From an uncultured Verrucomicrobia subdivision 3 bacterium (lineage in GTDB: Bacteria > Verrucomicrobiota > Verrucomicrobiia > Limisphaerales > UBA11358): DNA of 64,000 nt. This document shows, piece by piece, positions 1 through 9,045 of the stretch (positions within the stretch are counted from its first letter, which is position 1; every line of letters begins with the position of its first letter). The stretch lies in the NCBI GenBank assembly GCA_903850425.1, contig CAINLR010000001.1, forward strand, positions 124,001 through 188,000, in the 5' to 3' direction. The position numbers and the translations under genes were made by a program. A model generated the notes under the pieces. That model made no database searches and had not been told where the DNA came from. It saw nothing but the letters and a program-made list of their open reading frames with translations.

Positions 1-1582
1 GATAATAGGGATCGAACGGCGTGCACCAATTTCCATCGGCAAGGCGGCCCCGCATCAACTCCGATTCTGGATCGAAGACGTTCTTATAGTTCTGGCTGCG
101 CTTCATCATCTGGCTGTAAACATTGGTATCCCCCAGCGCCTTGGCCAGCTGGGCAATGGCATAATCGGAATAGGCAAATTCAAGCGTCTTGGTGGTTCCA
201 GCAGTTGATTTGGTTTCGGTTACCGGGTGGGCGATGTTGACTTCGGGAACATAGCCTGACGCCAGATACTCTTGGTTGTGAGGCCGGGCCCGATTACCGT
301 CGGTCGTATTGGCATTGTTCAGCATGTAACCGAATGCCTTTTGAACATCATAGCCTCGAACATCGCGCAGATACGACCCCGTGATGTAAGCCGAACCAAA
401 ATCACCGTGGAACGAGGTAGGCAGAAATCCTGAACGCGCGCTGCCGCGCAGCATGGAGTTGATAATGTCATTGCTGACATCGGGAACCAGCATATCCAAC
501 AGGACCAGTTGGGTGCGGAAGACATCCCACAAAGCCGGACTCCCCAGATTTTCGGGTTCAGCGCCCGCGTCGCTTGAAGCGTTCGGGAACCAGAACTGCC
601 GGAAGAGACAGGAGTAGAACAGCTCTTTCTCTCGGTCGGTTCCTCCGGTTACCTGAATCTTGTTGAGAACTGTTTCCCAGGTTTGATCGGCCGCTTTATA
701 AACCTGATCAAAGCTCTTGTCGGCAATTTCAGCTTCCAAGTTGTGTTTGGCCGCTTCAACACTGGTATAGGAAAGGGCGATCTTTACCTCCAAAGGCTTG
801 CTTTCGATTTCGAAGCCGATGACGGGCACATCAATCTGGCCGCTGATTCTCCTTTGGCCGCCGGCGCCCTGGCCAGAACGCGGGATGTTGGGCTGGTTGG
901 GATTGCGCTTGTAATTGCCGATGCTTTTGATGCGGTGATTCATCACGGCATAAAAGCACAAACCGCCCTGTTTGCCCGAAACGGCATGGTCGCCCGCTGG
1001 TTGCAAATCCCAACTGCTGCTGCCGCCGCCTGCATGCACCAAGTCGAAGGCGAGTTTCTTCTCTTGTCCACCTTGATAGGTGAATCGGTAATAGGCACAA
1101 CGTCTAGTGGCGGTAATCTCAGCGTTGATGTGATAGCGCTCAAGAAAAACCCGATAATAGCCGGGGTGGGCCGATTCGTGGGTGTGGCTATAGCTTGATG
1201 CGAAATCATCGGCAGTGAAGCCGTTGCCCTCAAGCGGCATCAAGGGAAGGTTCTGTCTTCCCCACTGCGTGTTGCTCGTCTGCGCGAAAGCCTTGATTGT
1301 GTTGACTTCGTATTCATATCCGCTGCCGCTGCCATAGGTGGTGATCGGACCTGCCTGAACCATCGCAAAGGGAACAGTTGCCGAGGGCGCGTTCAGGCCG
1401 TTCCAGGTGCGCCAAGGCGGAACATAGCCAAGGTCGGCACTGTTGGTCAGAACGGTGGTTCCGAGAAAGGGATTCACATAGTCCACTGGCCGCTTTTGAG
1501 CTTGCGCAAGGCACGTCGCAATCAACATCAGGCCGAGCGAAAGAAAAGGTTTAATCAGGGGTGTTCGCATGCAAGAGCGCAT
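1..1582 (-). CDS. GH92 family alpha-mannosidase-like glycosidase, 3' end cut by the window
   Basis: The frame is open from an ATG at 1582 to the left edge, about 527 codons. An N-terminal signal peptide (about residues 1-27, ending AQAQ) is followed by the GH92 opening VDYVNPFLGT and then ATVPFAMVQ, which matches the family's PFGMVQ segment. Further in are GSPALWDVFRTQ (GH92 WDTFR-like) and YSDYAIAQLAKALGD, typical of the GH92 catalytic module. The C-terminal catalytic acids lie outside the window. GH92 enzymes are secreted, usually Ca-dependent exo-alpha-mannosidases; the exact linkage cannot be read here. It lies 9 bases downstream of the epimerase gene on the same strand, so the two are probably co-transcribed. 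ATG 1570 is an alternative start. Confidence 0.85.
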   Translation of the reverse strand, partial: MRSCMRTPLIKPFLSLGLMLIATCLAQAQKRPVDYVNPFLGTTVLTNSADLGYVPPWRTWNGLNAPSATVPFAMVQAGPITTYGSGSGYEYEVNTIKAFAQTSNTQWGRQNLPLMPLEGNGFTADDFASSYSHTHESAHPGYYRVFLERYHINAEITATRRCAYYRFTYQGGQEKKLAFDLVHAGGGSSSWDLQPAGDHAVSGKQGGLCFYAVMNHRIKSIGNYKRNPNQPNIPRSGQGAGGQRRISGQIDVPVIGFEIESKPLEVKIALSYTSVEAAKHNLEAEIADKSFDQVYKAADQTWETVLNKIQVTGGTDREKELFYSCLFRQFWFPNASSDAGAEPENLGSPALWDVFRTQLVLLDMLVPDVSNDIINSMLRGSARSGFLPTSFHGDFGSAYITGSYLRDVRGYDVQKAFGYMLNNANTTDGNRARPHNQEYLASGYVPEVNIAHPVTETKSTAGTTKTLEFAYSDYAIAQLAKALGDTNVYSQMMKRSQNYKNVFDPESELMRGRLADGNWCTPFDPYY

Positions 1583-1591
1583 ATTTCTAGC

Positions 1592-2677
1592 TTATTTTGC
1601 CATAAAGGTAAACAGGGTCGTTTCCTTCAATCGTTCTCCGGGCCGAATCACGATTGACGGAAAATTGGCGTGATGGATAGCGTCCGGGTAATGTTGAGTC
1701 TCCAGACAAACAGCGGTATGGCTCAAATGGTTGGCGGTGAAGAGTTGCACGGCAGGTTGGGTGGTGCGCACTTCCATGATCCGGCCGCTGCGGGGTTCCT
1801 CGAGTCGCGCCGCCAACTTCATGACTTGGTCTTCGCCCAGAATGTAATTGTGATCGTAGCCGTTCATCAGCGGCTTTAACTGTTCGATGCGGTCTCCAAT
1901 GCGAGTTGGTTGATTGAAATCCATGAGCGTGCCTTTGAGCGGCAGGATCTCGCCCGTGGTAATTGAATCCGTGTCCGTCGGGGTATAACAATTGGACGGA
2001 ATCCATAAAATATTGTCCAGACAACTCCCGCCACCAGCCAGATTCCAATAGGCGTGATTGGTGAGATTCACGATCGTGGGTTTGTCGGTTTCGGATTCGG
2101 ATTCGATTTGGAATTCGTTGTTATCCGTCAGCGAATAGGTGATAGAATTATTCAGATTCCCCGGAAACCCTTCCTCGCCATCTTTGCTCAGGTAAGTCAG
2201 GGTCACAGATGATTCACTGCTATTTGTCATCGCGCCCGCCACCGTCCAGACCGACTGCGCAAACCCTTTGCGCCCGCCGTAGATCGTGTTTTTGCCCGAG
2301 TTCGCAGTCAGTCTGTAGGTGGTGCCATCCAGTTCAAACTGCGCGCCTCGAATCCGGTTCGCCACCCGGCCAGTGATCGCGGCGGCTCCATTGAAGCCGC
2401 GCTGGAATTGTTGGATGGTGTCAACCGTCAGCAAAAGGTTGGTGAAATTCCCAATTCGATCCGGTGCCCATAGTTGCTTGATGATGGCACCGTAGGTGAT
2501 GATCTGGACCCGCATTCCCTTGGCGTTTCGCAGTGTGATGAGCTTAACCTCTGAACCATCTGGCATTTTTCCGAATGCAGCCTGCTCAACACGTTGCCAG
2601 GGCTCCGCTTGAGCTGATCCCGCCAAAAGTGCCGCGAATAATGAAACGATCAACATTCGTCTGAGATTGAATTGCAT
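1592..2677 (-). CDS. galM: Secreted aldose 1-epimerase (galactose mutarotase family)
   Basis: 361 residues from the ATG at 2677. That start is chosen because it gives a clean signal peptide (MQFNLRRMLIVSLFAALLAG, then SAQA). The frame runs upstream to 2926 but the extra residues are not protein-like. Family motifs are present: NRIRGAQFELDGTTYRL near residue 100, the catalytic histidine segment VNLTNHAYWNLAG, and the C-terminal CLETQHYPDA containing the catalytic glutamate. Aldose epimerases interconvert alpha and beta anomers of free sugars. A periplasmic copy next to a secreted GH92 gene suggests handling of sugars released outside the cytoplasm. The specific sugar is not known. Confidence 0.9.
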   Translation of the reverse strand: MQFNLRRMLIVSLFAALLAGSAQAEPWQRVEQAAFGKMPDGSEVKLITLRNAKGMRVQIITYGAIIKQLWAPDRIGNFTNLLLTVDTIQQFQRGFNGAAAITGRVANRIRGAQFELDGTTYRLTANSGKNTIYGGRKGFAQSVWTVAGAMTNSSESSVTLTYLSKDGEEGFPGNLNNSITYSLTDNNEFQIESESETDKPTIVNLTNHAYWNLAGGGSCLDNILWIPSNCYTPTDTDSITTGEILPLKGTLMDFNQPTRIGDRIEQLKPLMNGYDHNYILGEDQVMKLAARLEEPRSGRIMEVRTTQPAVQLFTANHLSHTAVCLETQHYPDAIHHANFPSIVIRPGERLKETTLFTFMAK

Positions 2678-2894
2678 AATAGCTTGAACACTCGTTCGGC
2701 TGAAAAGACGCGATCGGAACCGAGCACGAGCGGCGTGGTGAACACCGAGGTTGCACCTTCCGGCGTGCCCGTCAACACCTGACCGGTCAGCATGTCGGTC
2801 AGCTTTGACTGTCTCCGTTGGCCGAATCACCTGCCTGGTCACCACCGCACAGCCGCCACCCGCCCCGCGAATCCGGAGGCAACCCTTCCGGCCC

Positions 2895-3026
2895 TTATTT
2901 CCCGTAAGGGCTGCGATGCGCCGCAAACCAAAAGACCAGTCCGAACAATAGTGGAATCACGATCGCGAGAATGATCTGCCAGCGCACCATGCGCTTTTCC
3001 CAGCGTGTTTTTCGGCGTTTGTCCAT
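2895..3026 (-). CDS. Small single-span membrane protein, 43 residues
   Basis: Below the usual ORF length cut-off. ATG at 3026, stop TAA at 2895-2897. The protein starts with a strongly basic segment (MDKRRKTRWEKRMVRW), continues with one hydrophobic helix (about residues 17-35) and ends HRSPYGK. The positive-inside pattern predicts one N-in helix. There is no obvious Shine-Dalgarno sequence. Between this gene and galM (2678-2894) a short open frame shows some protein-like composition but no recognisable family. Function unknown; the call rests only on composition and topology. Confidence 0.4.
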   Translation of the reverse strand: MDKRRKTRWEKRMVRWQIILAIVIPLLFGLVFWFAAHRSPYGK

Positions 3027-3351
3027 GTGTTTTAAAGGCTGAGCTTAGCCAAGCCAGCCGACCAATACAAACCTTTGCTGTCCGCATAACCAAACTGGCT
3101 GGCGCGGCACCGCTCCGGTCCCGCCCGGCGTTTCGCGTCTCAGGTTGCGGGTGCCGCCTTTTTGATTGTGTTGACGCCGCCGCCCCGGCGGGCGCATAGT
3201 TCCCGCGCCCGGTTTCCGGGATTTCGCGGGCAAGAAATCCCGGGCCGCCATTCGAGATGATCTGCGAATTTCGCGGCGAGTGTGCGGCCTGGTCCAGCTT
3301 GCGCTTACCAGACGCGGCTACGCGTGCCACCGGAAAAAACCGAGCCAAATT
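3027..3351. other. 325-base stretch without a convincing gene
   Basis: The open frames here are GC-rich shadows and none has a recognisable protein pattern. No RNA gene or clear operator was recognised. It should hold the promoter for the plus-strand hydrolase gene that begins at 3352. Confidence 0.4.
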
Positions 3352-4338
3352 ATGTGCGCCCCGACTATCGTCAGAAAGACCTGGTGGCGCTGCCGCCTGG
3401 CGCTGCTGCTGCTGACCGGTGTTTCATTGCCGGCCGCGAGCCCTGGCTCCGCACTGGAAACCAATTTTGCTGCGTTGGGCCGACTCATCGTGACGCAATT
3501 TGTCGCCGCGCCGTTTCCCCACCCGGCCCGCGCGGAAGGACACAAATACCACGACCAATTGTATTCCGCCGCTGAACACTACGCGGACAGCACCGTGGCG
3601 CTTTTTGTTCCGAAGGGTTTTCGCGCCACAGACACCATTGATTTCGTTGTCCACTTTCACGGCTGGAACAACACCGTCGCTGGCACGCTGACGCAGTATC
3701 AACTGGTCGAACAGTTTTCCGCGAGCGGCAAGAACGCCATCCTTGTCGTGCCGGAAGGCCCGCACAACGCGCCGGATTCCTTCGGCGGGAAACTGGAAGA
3801 TACCAATGGCTTCAGAGCTTTCATGACCGAGGTGATGGGCAAACTCCAGGCGGGCGGCTTGTGGTCGGAGCGCGGGCTTCAGCCCGCTTCAACGACCATC
3901 CGCGAAGCGGGGCTGAAGCGGCCTGAAGGCCGCGCTCCGATAATTGGCAATGTGATTATTTCCGGCCACAGCGGCGGCTATCATGTCATGGCCGGCATCG
4001 TGGCTCGCGGCGGAGTGCCGATCAAAGAGGCGTGGTTGTTCGATGCGCTTTATGGCAACACGGAAAATTTTGTCGCGTGGCAGAAAAACCAGAACGGGCG
4101 GCTGCTCGACATTTACACCGACCACGGCGGGACAAAAGAGGAAACGGAAAAATTGATGGCTGATTACAAAACCAACAACGTCAGTTTCGTTTCGCTCGAA
4201 GAAACCAACGGCGTGCCGCAAGATTTGCCGGCAGGGAAAATCTTTTTCCTCCACACCGACCTGACGCACAACGAGGTGATTTTCCGGCGCGAAGAATTTG
4301 CACAGTTCCTCAAGACCAGTTGCCTCCAAGACAAATGA
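3352..4338 (+). CDS. Secreted alpha/beta-hydrolase-like protein
   Basis: 328 residues from ATG 3352, selected because it gives a signal peptide (hydrophobic LALLLLTGVSLPAA). An upstream ATG at 3280 only adds non-protein-like sequence. The core looks like an alpha/beta hydrolase: VVHFHGWNN resembles an oxyanion-hole HG segment, ILVVPEGP follows, and VIISGHSGGYHV is a GxSxG nucleophile elbow with Ser near residue 205. The C-terminal THNEVIF could hold the catalytic His. Residues about 172-197 are encoded by a palindromic repeat inserted in frame just before the elbow. The stop overlaps the next start (ATGA), so it is translationally coupled to the NamZ gene. Substrate unknown. Confidence 0.7.
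   Translation: MCAPTIVRKTWWRCRLALLLLTGVSLPAASPGSALETNFAALGRLIVTQFVAAPFPHPARAEGHKYHDQLYSAAEHYADSTVALFVPKGFRATDTIDFVVHFHGWNNTVAGTLTQYQLVEQFSASGKNAILVVPEGPHNAPDSFGGKLEDTNGFRAFMTEVMGKLQAGGLWSERGLQPASTTIREAGLKRPEGRAPIIGNVIISGHSGGYHVMAGIVARGGVPIKEAWLFDALYGNTENFVAWQKNQNGRLLDIYTDHGGTKEETEKLMADYKTNNVSFVSLEETNGVPQDLPAGKIFFLHTDLTHNEVIFRREEFAQFLKTSCLQDK
3865..3940. repeat. Palindromic element inserted in frame inside the hydrolase gene
   Basis: Two outward halves of about 26 bases, each containing its own hairpin (CGGGCTTCAGCCCG and CGGCCTGAAGGCCG), face each other across a short spacer. Differences between the halves are mutually compensating, so each small hairpin stays intact. A related copy lies at 33345-33428. 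Confidence 0.75.
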
Positions 4339-5645
4339 AACTGATTTCGCTGTCGATTTTTTTCAGCTTCGCGACGTTGCTCGCCAGCGGCCAGACCATG
4401 AACCCCAAAAGCCATTCCATCCACCCGCCCGTGAAACTCGGCGTTGAAGTCCTGTTTGAAAATCGCCTCGATTTGATTCGCGGCAAACACGTCGGCCTCA
4501 TCACGAACCCCACCGGCCTCGACGGCAAACTCGACAGCATCATCGATCGTTTCCGCGCGCAACCCGACACGAAGCTCGTGGCGCTTTACGGGCCGGAGCA
4601 CGGCGTGCGCGGCAACGCGCAAGCCGGCGAATATGTCGCGTTTTACTTCGATGAGCATTTCAAGCTGCCGGTCTTCAGCCTCTACGGCCAGACGCACAAG
4701 CCGCCGGCGGACATGATGACGAACATTGACGAATACATGCGCACGTTCGACACGCAGCACGAAGGAAAAAAAGTCGAGGCGGGCATGATGCAGTCGGTGG
4801 ACGTGATGGTGTTCGATTTGCAGGACGTCGGCACGCGGGTCTATACCTACATCGCCACCATGGCGAATGCGATGGAGGCGGCGGCGAATGCGGGCATTCC
4901 GTTCATCGTGCTGGACCGGCCCAATCCCATCAACGGCGTCGCGATGGAAGGCCCGATGCTCGAATATCCCCAGTTCAGTTCGTTCATCGGGCATTATCCG
5001 ATTCCGTTGCGCCATGGCATGACGACCGGCGAACTGGCGCAATTTATCAATGCGACATTCTTGACGACCAAAGCCAAACTCACCGTCGTGCCGATGGAAA
5101 ACTGGACGCGTGCCGAGTGGTTCGATGAAACCTCGCTGCCGTGGACCTTGCCGTCGCCCAATCTGCCAACGCTTGACAGCGCGACGGTTTATCCGGGCCA
5201 GGTCATCATCGAAGGAACGAACCTATCTGAAGGGCGTGGCACGACGAAGCCGTTTGAATTTTTCGGCGCGCCATGGATTGACGGCTTTGTGCTCGCGACA
5301 AAATTGAACGCACTCGATTTGCCTGGCGTCAAATTCCGGGAAGTTTATTTCACTCCGACCTTCTCGAAATTCAAGGGAACGAATTGCGGCGGCTGTCAGC
5401 TTTACGTCACCCAGCGCGAGCAATACCAATCCATCGCCACCACGCTGACGATCTTGGCCGAGATCAAGAAGCTCTATGGCGACAAATTGGAACTGCACGC
5501 GAGCTACTTTGATCATGTGCTGGGCACGGCGTCGGTGCGCAAGGCGCTGGAACGCGGCGAGCCAGTTTCGAAAATCATGGCCGCGACGCAGCCGGGCCTG
5601 AAGGAATTCGCCAAGCTGCGCGAACCGTTCTTGATTTACCGATAA
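4335..5645 (+). CDS. namZ: Exo-beta-N-acetylmuramidase NamZ family (DUF1343), secreted
   Basis: 436 residues from ATG 4335, which overlaps the previous stop. A signal peptide is followed by VKLGVEVLFENR and the DUF1343 signatures HVGLITNPTGLD, ALYGPEHGVRG, VMVFDLQDVGTRVYTY, FIVLDRPNPING, IPLRHGMTTGELA and IEGTNLSEGRGTTKPFE. Members related to B. subtilis NamZ (YbbC) remove terminal MurNAc from peptidoglycan fragments. The next gene encodes a serine hydrolase of the beta-lactamase fold, as in the B. subtilis ybbC-ybbE neighbourhood, which supports a role in cell-wall fragment recycling. Enzymatic identity is inferred from family only. Confidence 0.88.
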   Translation: MKLISLSIFFSFATLLASGQTMNPKSHSIHPPVKLGVEVLFENRLDLIRGKHVGLITNPTGLDGKLDSIIDRFRAQPDTKLVALYGPEHGVRGNAQAGEYVAFYFDEHFKLPVFSLYGQTHKPPADMMTNIDEYMRTFDTQHEGKKVEAGMMQSVDVMVFDLQDVGTRVYTYIATMANAMEAAANAGIPFIVLDRPNPINGVAMEGPMLEYPQFSSFIGHYPIPLRHGMTTGELAQFINATFLTTKAKLTVVPMENWTRAEWFDETSLPWTLPSPNLPTLDSATVYPGQVIIEGTNLSEGRGTTKPFEFFGAPWIDGFVLATKLNALDLPGVKFREVYFTPTFSKFKGTNCGGCQLYVTQREQYQSIATTLTILAEIKKLYGDKLELHASYFDHVLGTASVRKALERGEPVSKIMAATQPGLKEFAKLREPFLIYR

Positions 5646-5656
5646 GCGGTGCGTTT

Positions 5657-7054
5657 ATGCGGCTCCAAACTCCGATTGTCAACGACGAGGTGGAACTCGT
5701 CGCGCGGCGACGAGTCGCTTCGCGCGAAAGCGGTGCAGCAGCTCGGTCAGGCCGTGAACATGTCGCATCCTCGGCCGCCCGCTGCGCACGCAGATGTTGT
5801 CGCGGCGCGATAATCTCCGCCAGCGTTGGCAGGGTGCTGCGCGTTGGCCTGCTGGACTTGCCGCTGATTTTGTTTGGCGTCGCGCTTCTGCTTTCAGGCT
5901 GCACCACGCCGCGACAACCTGCGAAAATGTTGCGTTCCGAGAAGCTGGCGGAGATGGACCTCGCAATCCTCGCTGCCATTGCCAGCAACAAATGTCCCGG
6001 CGGCGTGCTGTGGGTGGAGCACGACGGCACGGCTTACCACAAGGCCTTCGGCAATCGCGCGCTGGTGCCGGTAAGCGAGGCAATGACCGAGGATACGATT
6101 TTCGACGCCGCTTCCCTGACCAAAGTCGTCGCCTGCACGCCGGCCGTGCTGCTGCTGGTCGAGCGTGGCGAGGTGAAGCTCGCCGCGCCGGTGAAAACCT
6201 ATATTCCCGAATTCACCGGCGACGGCAAAGAACTGGTCACTGTGGGCCAACTGCTCACGCACACTTCGGGATTGCGACCGGACATTGAAACCCGGAGCGA
6301 CTGGCAAGGGCAGGGCGCGGCCATCAAAAAGGCCTGCGCAGAAAAATTGCAATCCAAGCCCGGCGCGGTTTTCAAATACAGCGACATCAATTTTTTTCTG
6401 CTGGGTGAAATCGTCCAGCGTGTGAGCCACACGAGACTGGAGGTTTTCGTGCAACGGGAAATTTACGCGCCGCTGAAAATGACGGACACCGGCTATTTGC
6501 CGCGGCCGCAAAAACTCTCGCGCATTGCGCCGACCGAACTGGTGGCGGGCAGCGCGTGGCGCGGGGTGGTTCACGATCCGACGGCGCGGCACATGGGCGG
6601 CGTGGCGGGGCACGCCGGCTTATTCACGACGGCAAGTGACCTGGCGCGATACGCACGAATGTTGCTCAGGCTCGGTGAACTGGACGGTGTGCGTGTTTTC
6701 AAGCCCGAAACCGTGCGGCTGATGACAAGCGTGCAGACGCCGCCCGAAATTTCCGTGCGGCGCGGATTGGGCTGGGACATTGATTCCGGTTATAGCGGGC
6801 CGCGTGGAGAAGTCTTTCCGATCGGCTCCTATGGCCACACTGGCTGGACTGGCGGGTCATTGTGGATTGATCCCTTCTCAAAAACCTTCGTGATTTTTTT
6901 GTCAAACCGGAATCATCCGACCGAAGCCGGCAACGTGTCGGTGCTGCGCCATCAACTGGGGACGCTCGCGGCGGAGGCGGTCGCGGATTTTGATTTCTCC
7001 CATGTTGCCGGGGCGTTGGCAGGGATGGCGCATTTGCCGCCGCCGAAAAAATAA
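5657..7054 (+). CDS. Beta-lactamase-fold serine hydrolase (class C/PBP4* type), probable lipoprotein
   Basis: 465 residues from ATG 5657. The first ~60 residues are Arg/Ala-rich and look unlike protein, so a GTG at 5834 is a plausible true start; it places LILFGVALLLSGC as a lipoprotein signal with Cys about 20 residues in. Active-site motifs are ASLTKV (SxxK nucleophile), YSD in FKYSDINFFLLGE (the YxN position, here with Asp), and HTGWTGG (KTG-like triad position). The family includes esterases and peptidoglycan-related hydrolases, and B. subtilis YbbE is a relative. It sits 12 bases after namZ, supporting a shared role in muropeptide processing. Confidence 0.8.
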   Translation: MRLQTPIVNDEVELVARRRVASRESGAAARSGREHVASSAARCARRCCRGAIISASVGRVLRVGLLDLPLILFGVALLLSGCTTPRQPAKMLRSEKLAEMDLAILAAIASNKCPGGVLWVEHDGTAYHKAFGNRALVPVSEAMTEDTIFDAASLTKVVACTPAVLLLVERGEVKLAAPVKTYIPEFTGDGKELVTVGQLLTHTSGLRPDIETRSDWQGQGAAIKKACAEKLQSKPGAVFKYSDINFFLLGEIVQRVSHTRLEVFVQREIYAPLKMTDTGYLPRPQKLSRIAPTELVAGSAWRGVVHDPTARHMGGVAGHAGLFTTASDLARYARMLLRLGELDGVRVFKPETVRLMTSVQTPPEISVRRGLGWDIDSGYSGPRGEVFPIGSYGHTGWTGGSLWIDPFSKTFVIFLSNRNHPTEAGNVSVLRHQLGTLAAEAVADFDFSHVAGALAGMAHLPPPKK

Positions 7055-7138
7055 TTCACCACGAACGCGCCCCAACGGTTCCCGCCAATCGCTTTTCCCT
7101 CGCTTTCGCTGCTGGCTTCGTCTAAACGAATACGCTTC

Positions 7139-7936
7139 ATGGACTGGCCTTCCTTATTGCTCGCTGGTTTCGCGGTGCTGTTTATCGGCGTCGCGAAGGC
7201 GGGCTTTGGTGGTGGCCTGGGGATGCTGGTCACGCCGCTCTGCGTGCTGGCCTTCGGGCCAAAGACCGCCATTGGCATCCTGCTGCCGCTGCTGTGCGCG
7301 GGCGACGCTTTTTCGCTCTACCACTATTGGAACCGGTGGCGCGCGGAGAACTTGAAGTTTCTGCTGCCGGGCGTGGTGCTTGGCGTCATCATCGGCGTGC
7401 AACTCATCGGCCAGTTTTCGCCGCGCCAACTCAACCTCGCCATCGGCTTGATCGCGGTTCTGTTCGTCGTTTTCCAACTCAGCAAGCAGCGCTTGTTCCG
7501 GGCGCAAGGCGCGTTTGAGCCCAGCCACCGCGTCGGCGTGCCGTGTGGAGTGGCCATGGGCATCACCTCGACCTTTGCCCACGGGGCCGGGCCGGTGGCG
7601 GCGATGTTCCTCATGCCGCAGCGGTTGCCCAAGGAAATGTTTGTGGGCACCAGCGTGCTGCTCTTCAGCTTCGTGAACTGGATCAAACTTCCGTTTTTCT
7701 GCGTGGATCGCTCGCTGGTGGACTGCCCGGTGTTCGCGACGCACGCTTTGATCACGCCGGCCACGCTGGGGACGAGCGCCAAGTTTTTTCCACTGGTGCC
7801 GCTCGGCGTCTGGCTGGGCGTCTGGCTGAACCGGCGCTTTTCCGAAACGATTTTCGTGCGGGTGATCCACGCCATCCTGCTCCTCACCGGCCTGCAGCTC
7901 ATTTTTAATTTCGACCTAGCCGCGCCGTTCCGGTGA
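7139..7936 (+). CDS. TSUP (TauE/SafE) family membrane permease
   Basis: 265 residues with about eight hydrophobic segments. The N-terminal VAKAGFGGGLGMLVTPL and the internal VAMGITSTFAHGAGPVAAMFLMP are the two half-repeats characteristic of TSUP permeases (DUF81). Family members export or import sulfur-containing organic anions such as sulfoacetate, sulfite or taurine-derived compounds, but this sequence does not reveal the substrate. The ATG at 7139 follows an 84-base gap, so it may be co-transcribed with the upstream cell-wall genes or have its own promoter. Confidence 0.85.
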   Translation: MDWPSLLLAGFAVLFIGVAKAGFGGGLGMLVTPLCVLAFGPKTAIGILLPLLCAGDAFSLYHYWNRWRAENLKFLLPGVVLGVIIGVQLIGQFSPRQLNLAIGLIAVLFVVFQLSKQRLFRAQGAFEPSHRVGVPCGVAMGITSTFAHGAGPVAAMFLMPQRLPKEMFVGTSVLLFSFVNWIKLPFFCVDRSLVDCPVFATHALITPATLGTSAKFFPLVPLGVWLGVWLNRRFSETIFVRVIHAILLLTGLQLIFNFDLAAPFR

Positions 7937-8001
7937 ACGGGGGCCAATGCAAGCGCCTAATCTACTGAGGGGCCTAATTTGCTCACCGGCTTTGCGGTCC
8001 G

Positions 8002-8760
8002 TCAACTCGAAGCGTCTTGGGGCCGTTTCTGCAAGCGATGGGAAAGGACCGCGAGACCTTCGGCCAGGTCTTCTTTCTGCGTCACCACTTTTTTCGGCAG
8101 TTGCAGCTTGGTGGCAGTGAAATTCCAAATGCCCTTGATGCCCGCCCGCACCATCACCTCGGCAGTTTCCTGAGCCGCCGGTCCTGGAACGGTCAACATG
8201 CCCAGCAGAATTTCCCCGCGGCGGACAAAGGGAATCAGCTGGGCGATCGTTTGGACTTTGCGGCCGTGAACCCACTTGCCCACTTTGTTCGGGTCGCTGT
8301 CAAATGCGCCGACGATGCGAAAGCCATAATCATGGAAGCCCTGATACCCCAATAGCGCCGTGCCCAGATTCCCCACGCCCACCAGCACCGCCTTGGTCTG
8401 GTGGTCCCAGCCCAGAAATTGTTCGATGGCGGTAATCAACTCGGGGATGCGAAAGCCAATGCGCGGTGTGCCCACGGCGCCGGTGATGGCCAGATCCTTT
8501 CGCACAATGACCGGTTCCAAATGATGCACGCCGGCCAGCACGGTTCCCGACACATGCTCCCGGCCTTCCGCCTGTAATACCCGGAGCAACTGCAAATACG
8601 AGGGCATCCGTTTGACGCACGCCAGGCCGGCCTTGCGCACGCCCTCGGCTTGGCGCAGGAGCGTTTCAGGAAAAGCGGTCTTCGCGCCGGCGGCCGGAAT
8701 CGTTGGCGGCGCGGCGGGGCGTGCGCGCGAACTGCTTTTTGACGCGGCGGTTGTTTTCAT
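8002..8760 (-). CDS. rex: Redox-sensing transcriptional repressor Rex, first copy
   Basis: 252 residues from ATG 8760. A disordered Ala/Pro/Ser-rich N-terminus (about 30 residues) precedes a winged-helix domain (RMPSYLQLLRVLQAEG, then VIVRKDLAITG in the recognition region, and GTPRIGFRIPEL). The Rossmann NADH-binding domain carries VGVGNLGTALLGY, followed by the FDSDPNKVG strand, and ends with the swapped helix (ALSHRLQKR). Rex proteins bind DNA at low NADH/NAD+ and release it when NADH rises. This copy is divergent from a second rex gene immediately upstream of the hydrogenase operon. It is less like the hallmark Rex wing than copy two, so its operator may differ. Confidence 0.9.
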   Translation of the reverse strand: MKTTAASKSSSRARPAAPPTIPAAGAKTAFPETLLRQAEGVRKAGLACVKRMPSYLQLLRVLQAEGREHVSGTVLAGVHHLEPVIVRKDLAITGAVGTPRIGFRIPELITAIEQFLGWDHQTKAVLVGVGNLGTALLGYQGFHDYGFRIVGAFDSDPNKVGKWVHGRKVQTIAQLIPFVRRGEILLGMLTVPGPAAQETAEVMVRAGIKGIWNFTATKLQLPKKVVTQKEDLAEGLAVLSHRLQKRPQDASS

Positions 8761-8788
8761 AAACGGGGCGCTTGCTGGAAAATGACAA

Positions 8789-8810
8789 TATCGTGATTGA
8801 GGTAACGATA
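8789..8810. promoter_or_regulatory. Candidate operator upstream of the first rex gene
   Basis: A perfect inverted repeat, TATCGT-N10-ACGATA, centred about 40 bases upstream of the minus-strand rex start. It does not match the usual Rex consensus. It could be an autoregulatory site of a divergent Rex or of another regulator. Confidence 0.35.
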
Positions 8811-8985
8811 AGAAGATGGCGACTGCGCGGCAACAAAATCTGGCGCATCCACCGCCAAACCAAAGCGAAAAGACAAAATAGTAGGAGCTCGATACCATTA
8901 GCCATGAGGGTGGCGGCGATTCCTGGCCGCGACTAATCTCGTTTACAGCGACGGCTTATACCTGCGTGCCGGCGCGTCCCAGTGG

Positions 8986-9015
8986 TTGACAAAATTTCTG
9001 AACGGAGTCTAATAG
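8986..9015 (+). promoter_or_regulatory. Candidate sigma70-type promoter for the second rex gene
   Basis: TTGACA at 8986-8991 and TAATAG at 9010-9015 are separated by 18 bases, 30 bases before the rex start at 9046. The spacing is acceptable for a housekeeping promoter. Not tested. Confidence 0.45.
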
Positions 9016-9045
9016 AGAAAAAGATATTGATACAAAAGGCACGAT

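Noticed and set aside
683..1198. 171-codon plus-strand frame at the left edge
   Set aside because: It is antisense to the GH92 frame, whose motifs are clear.
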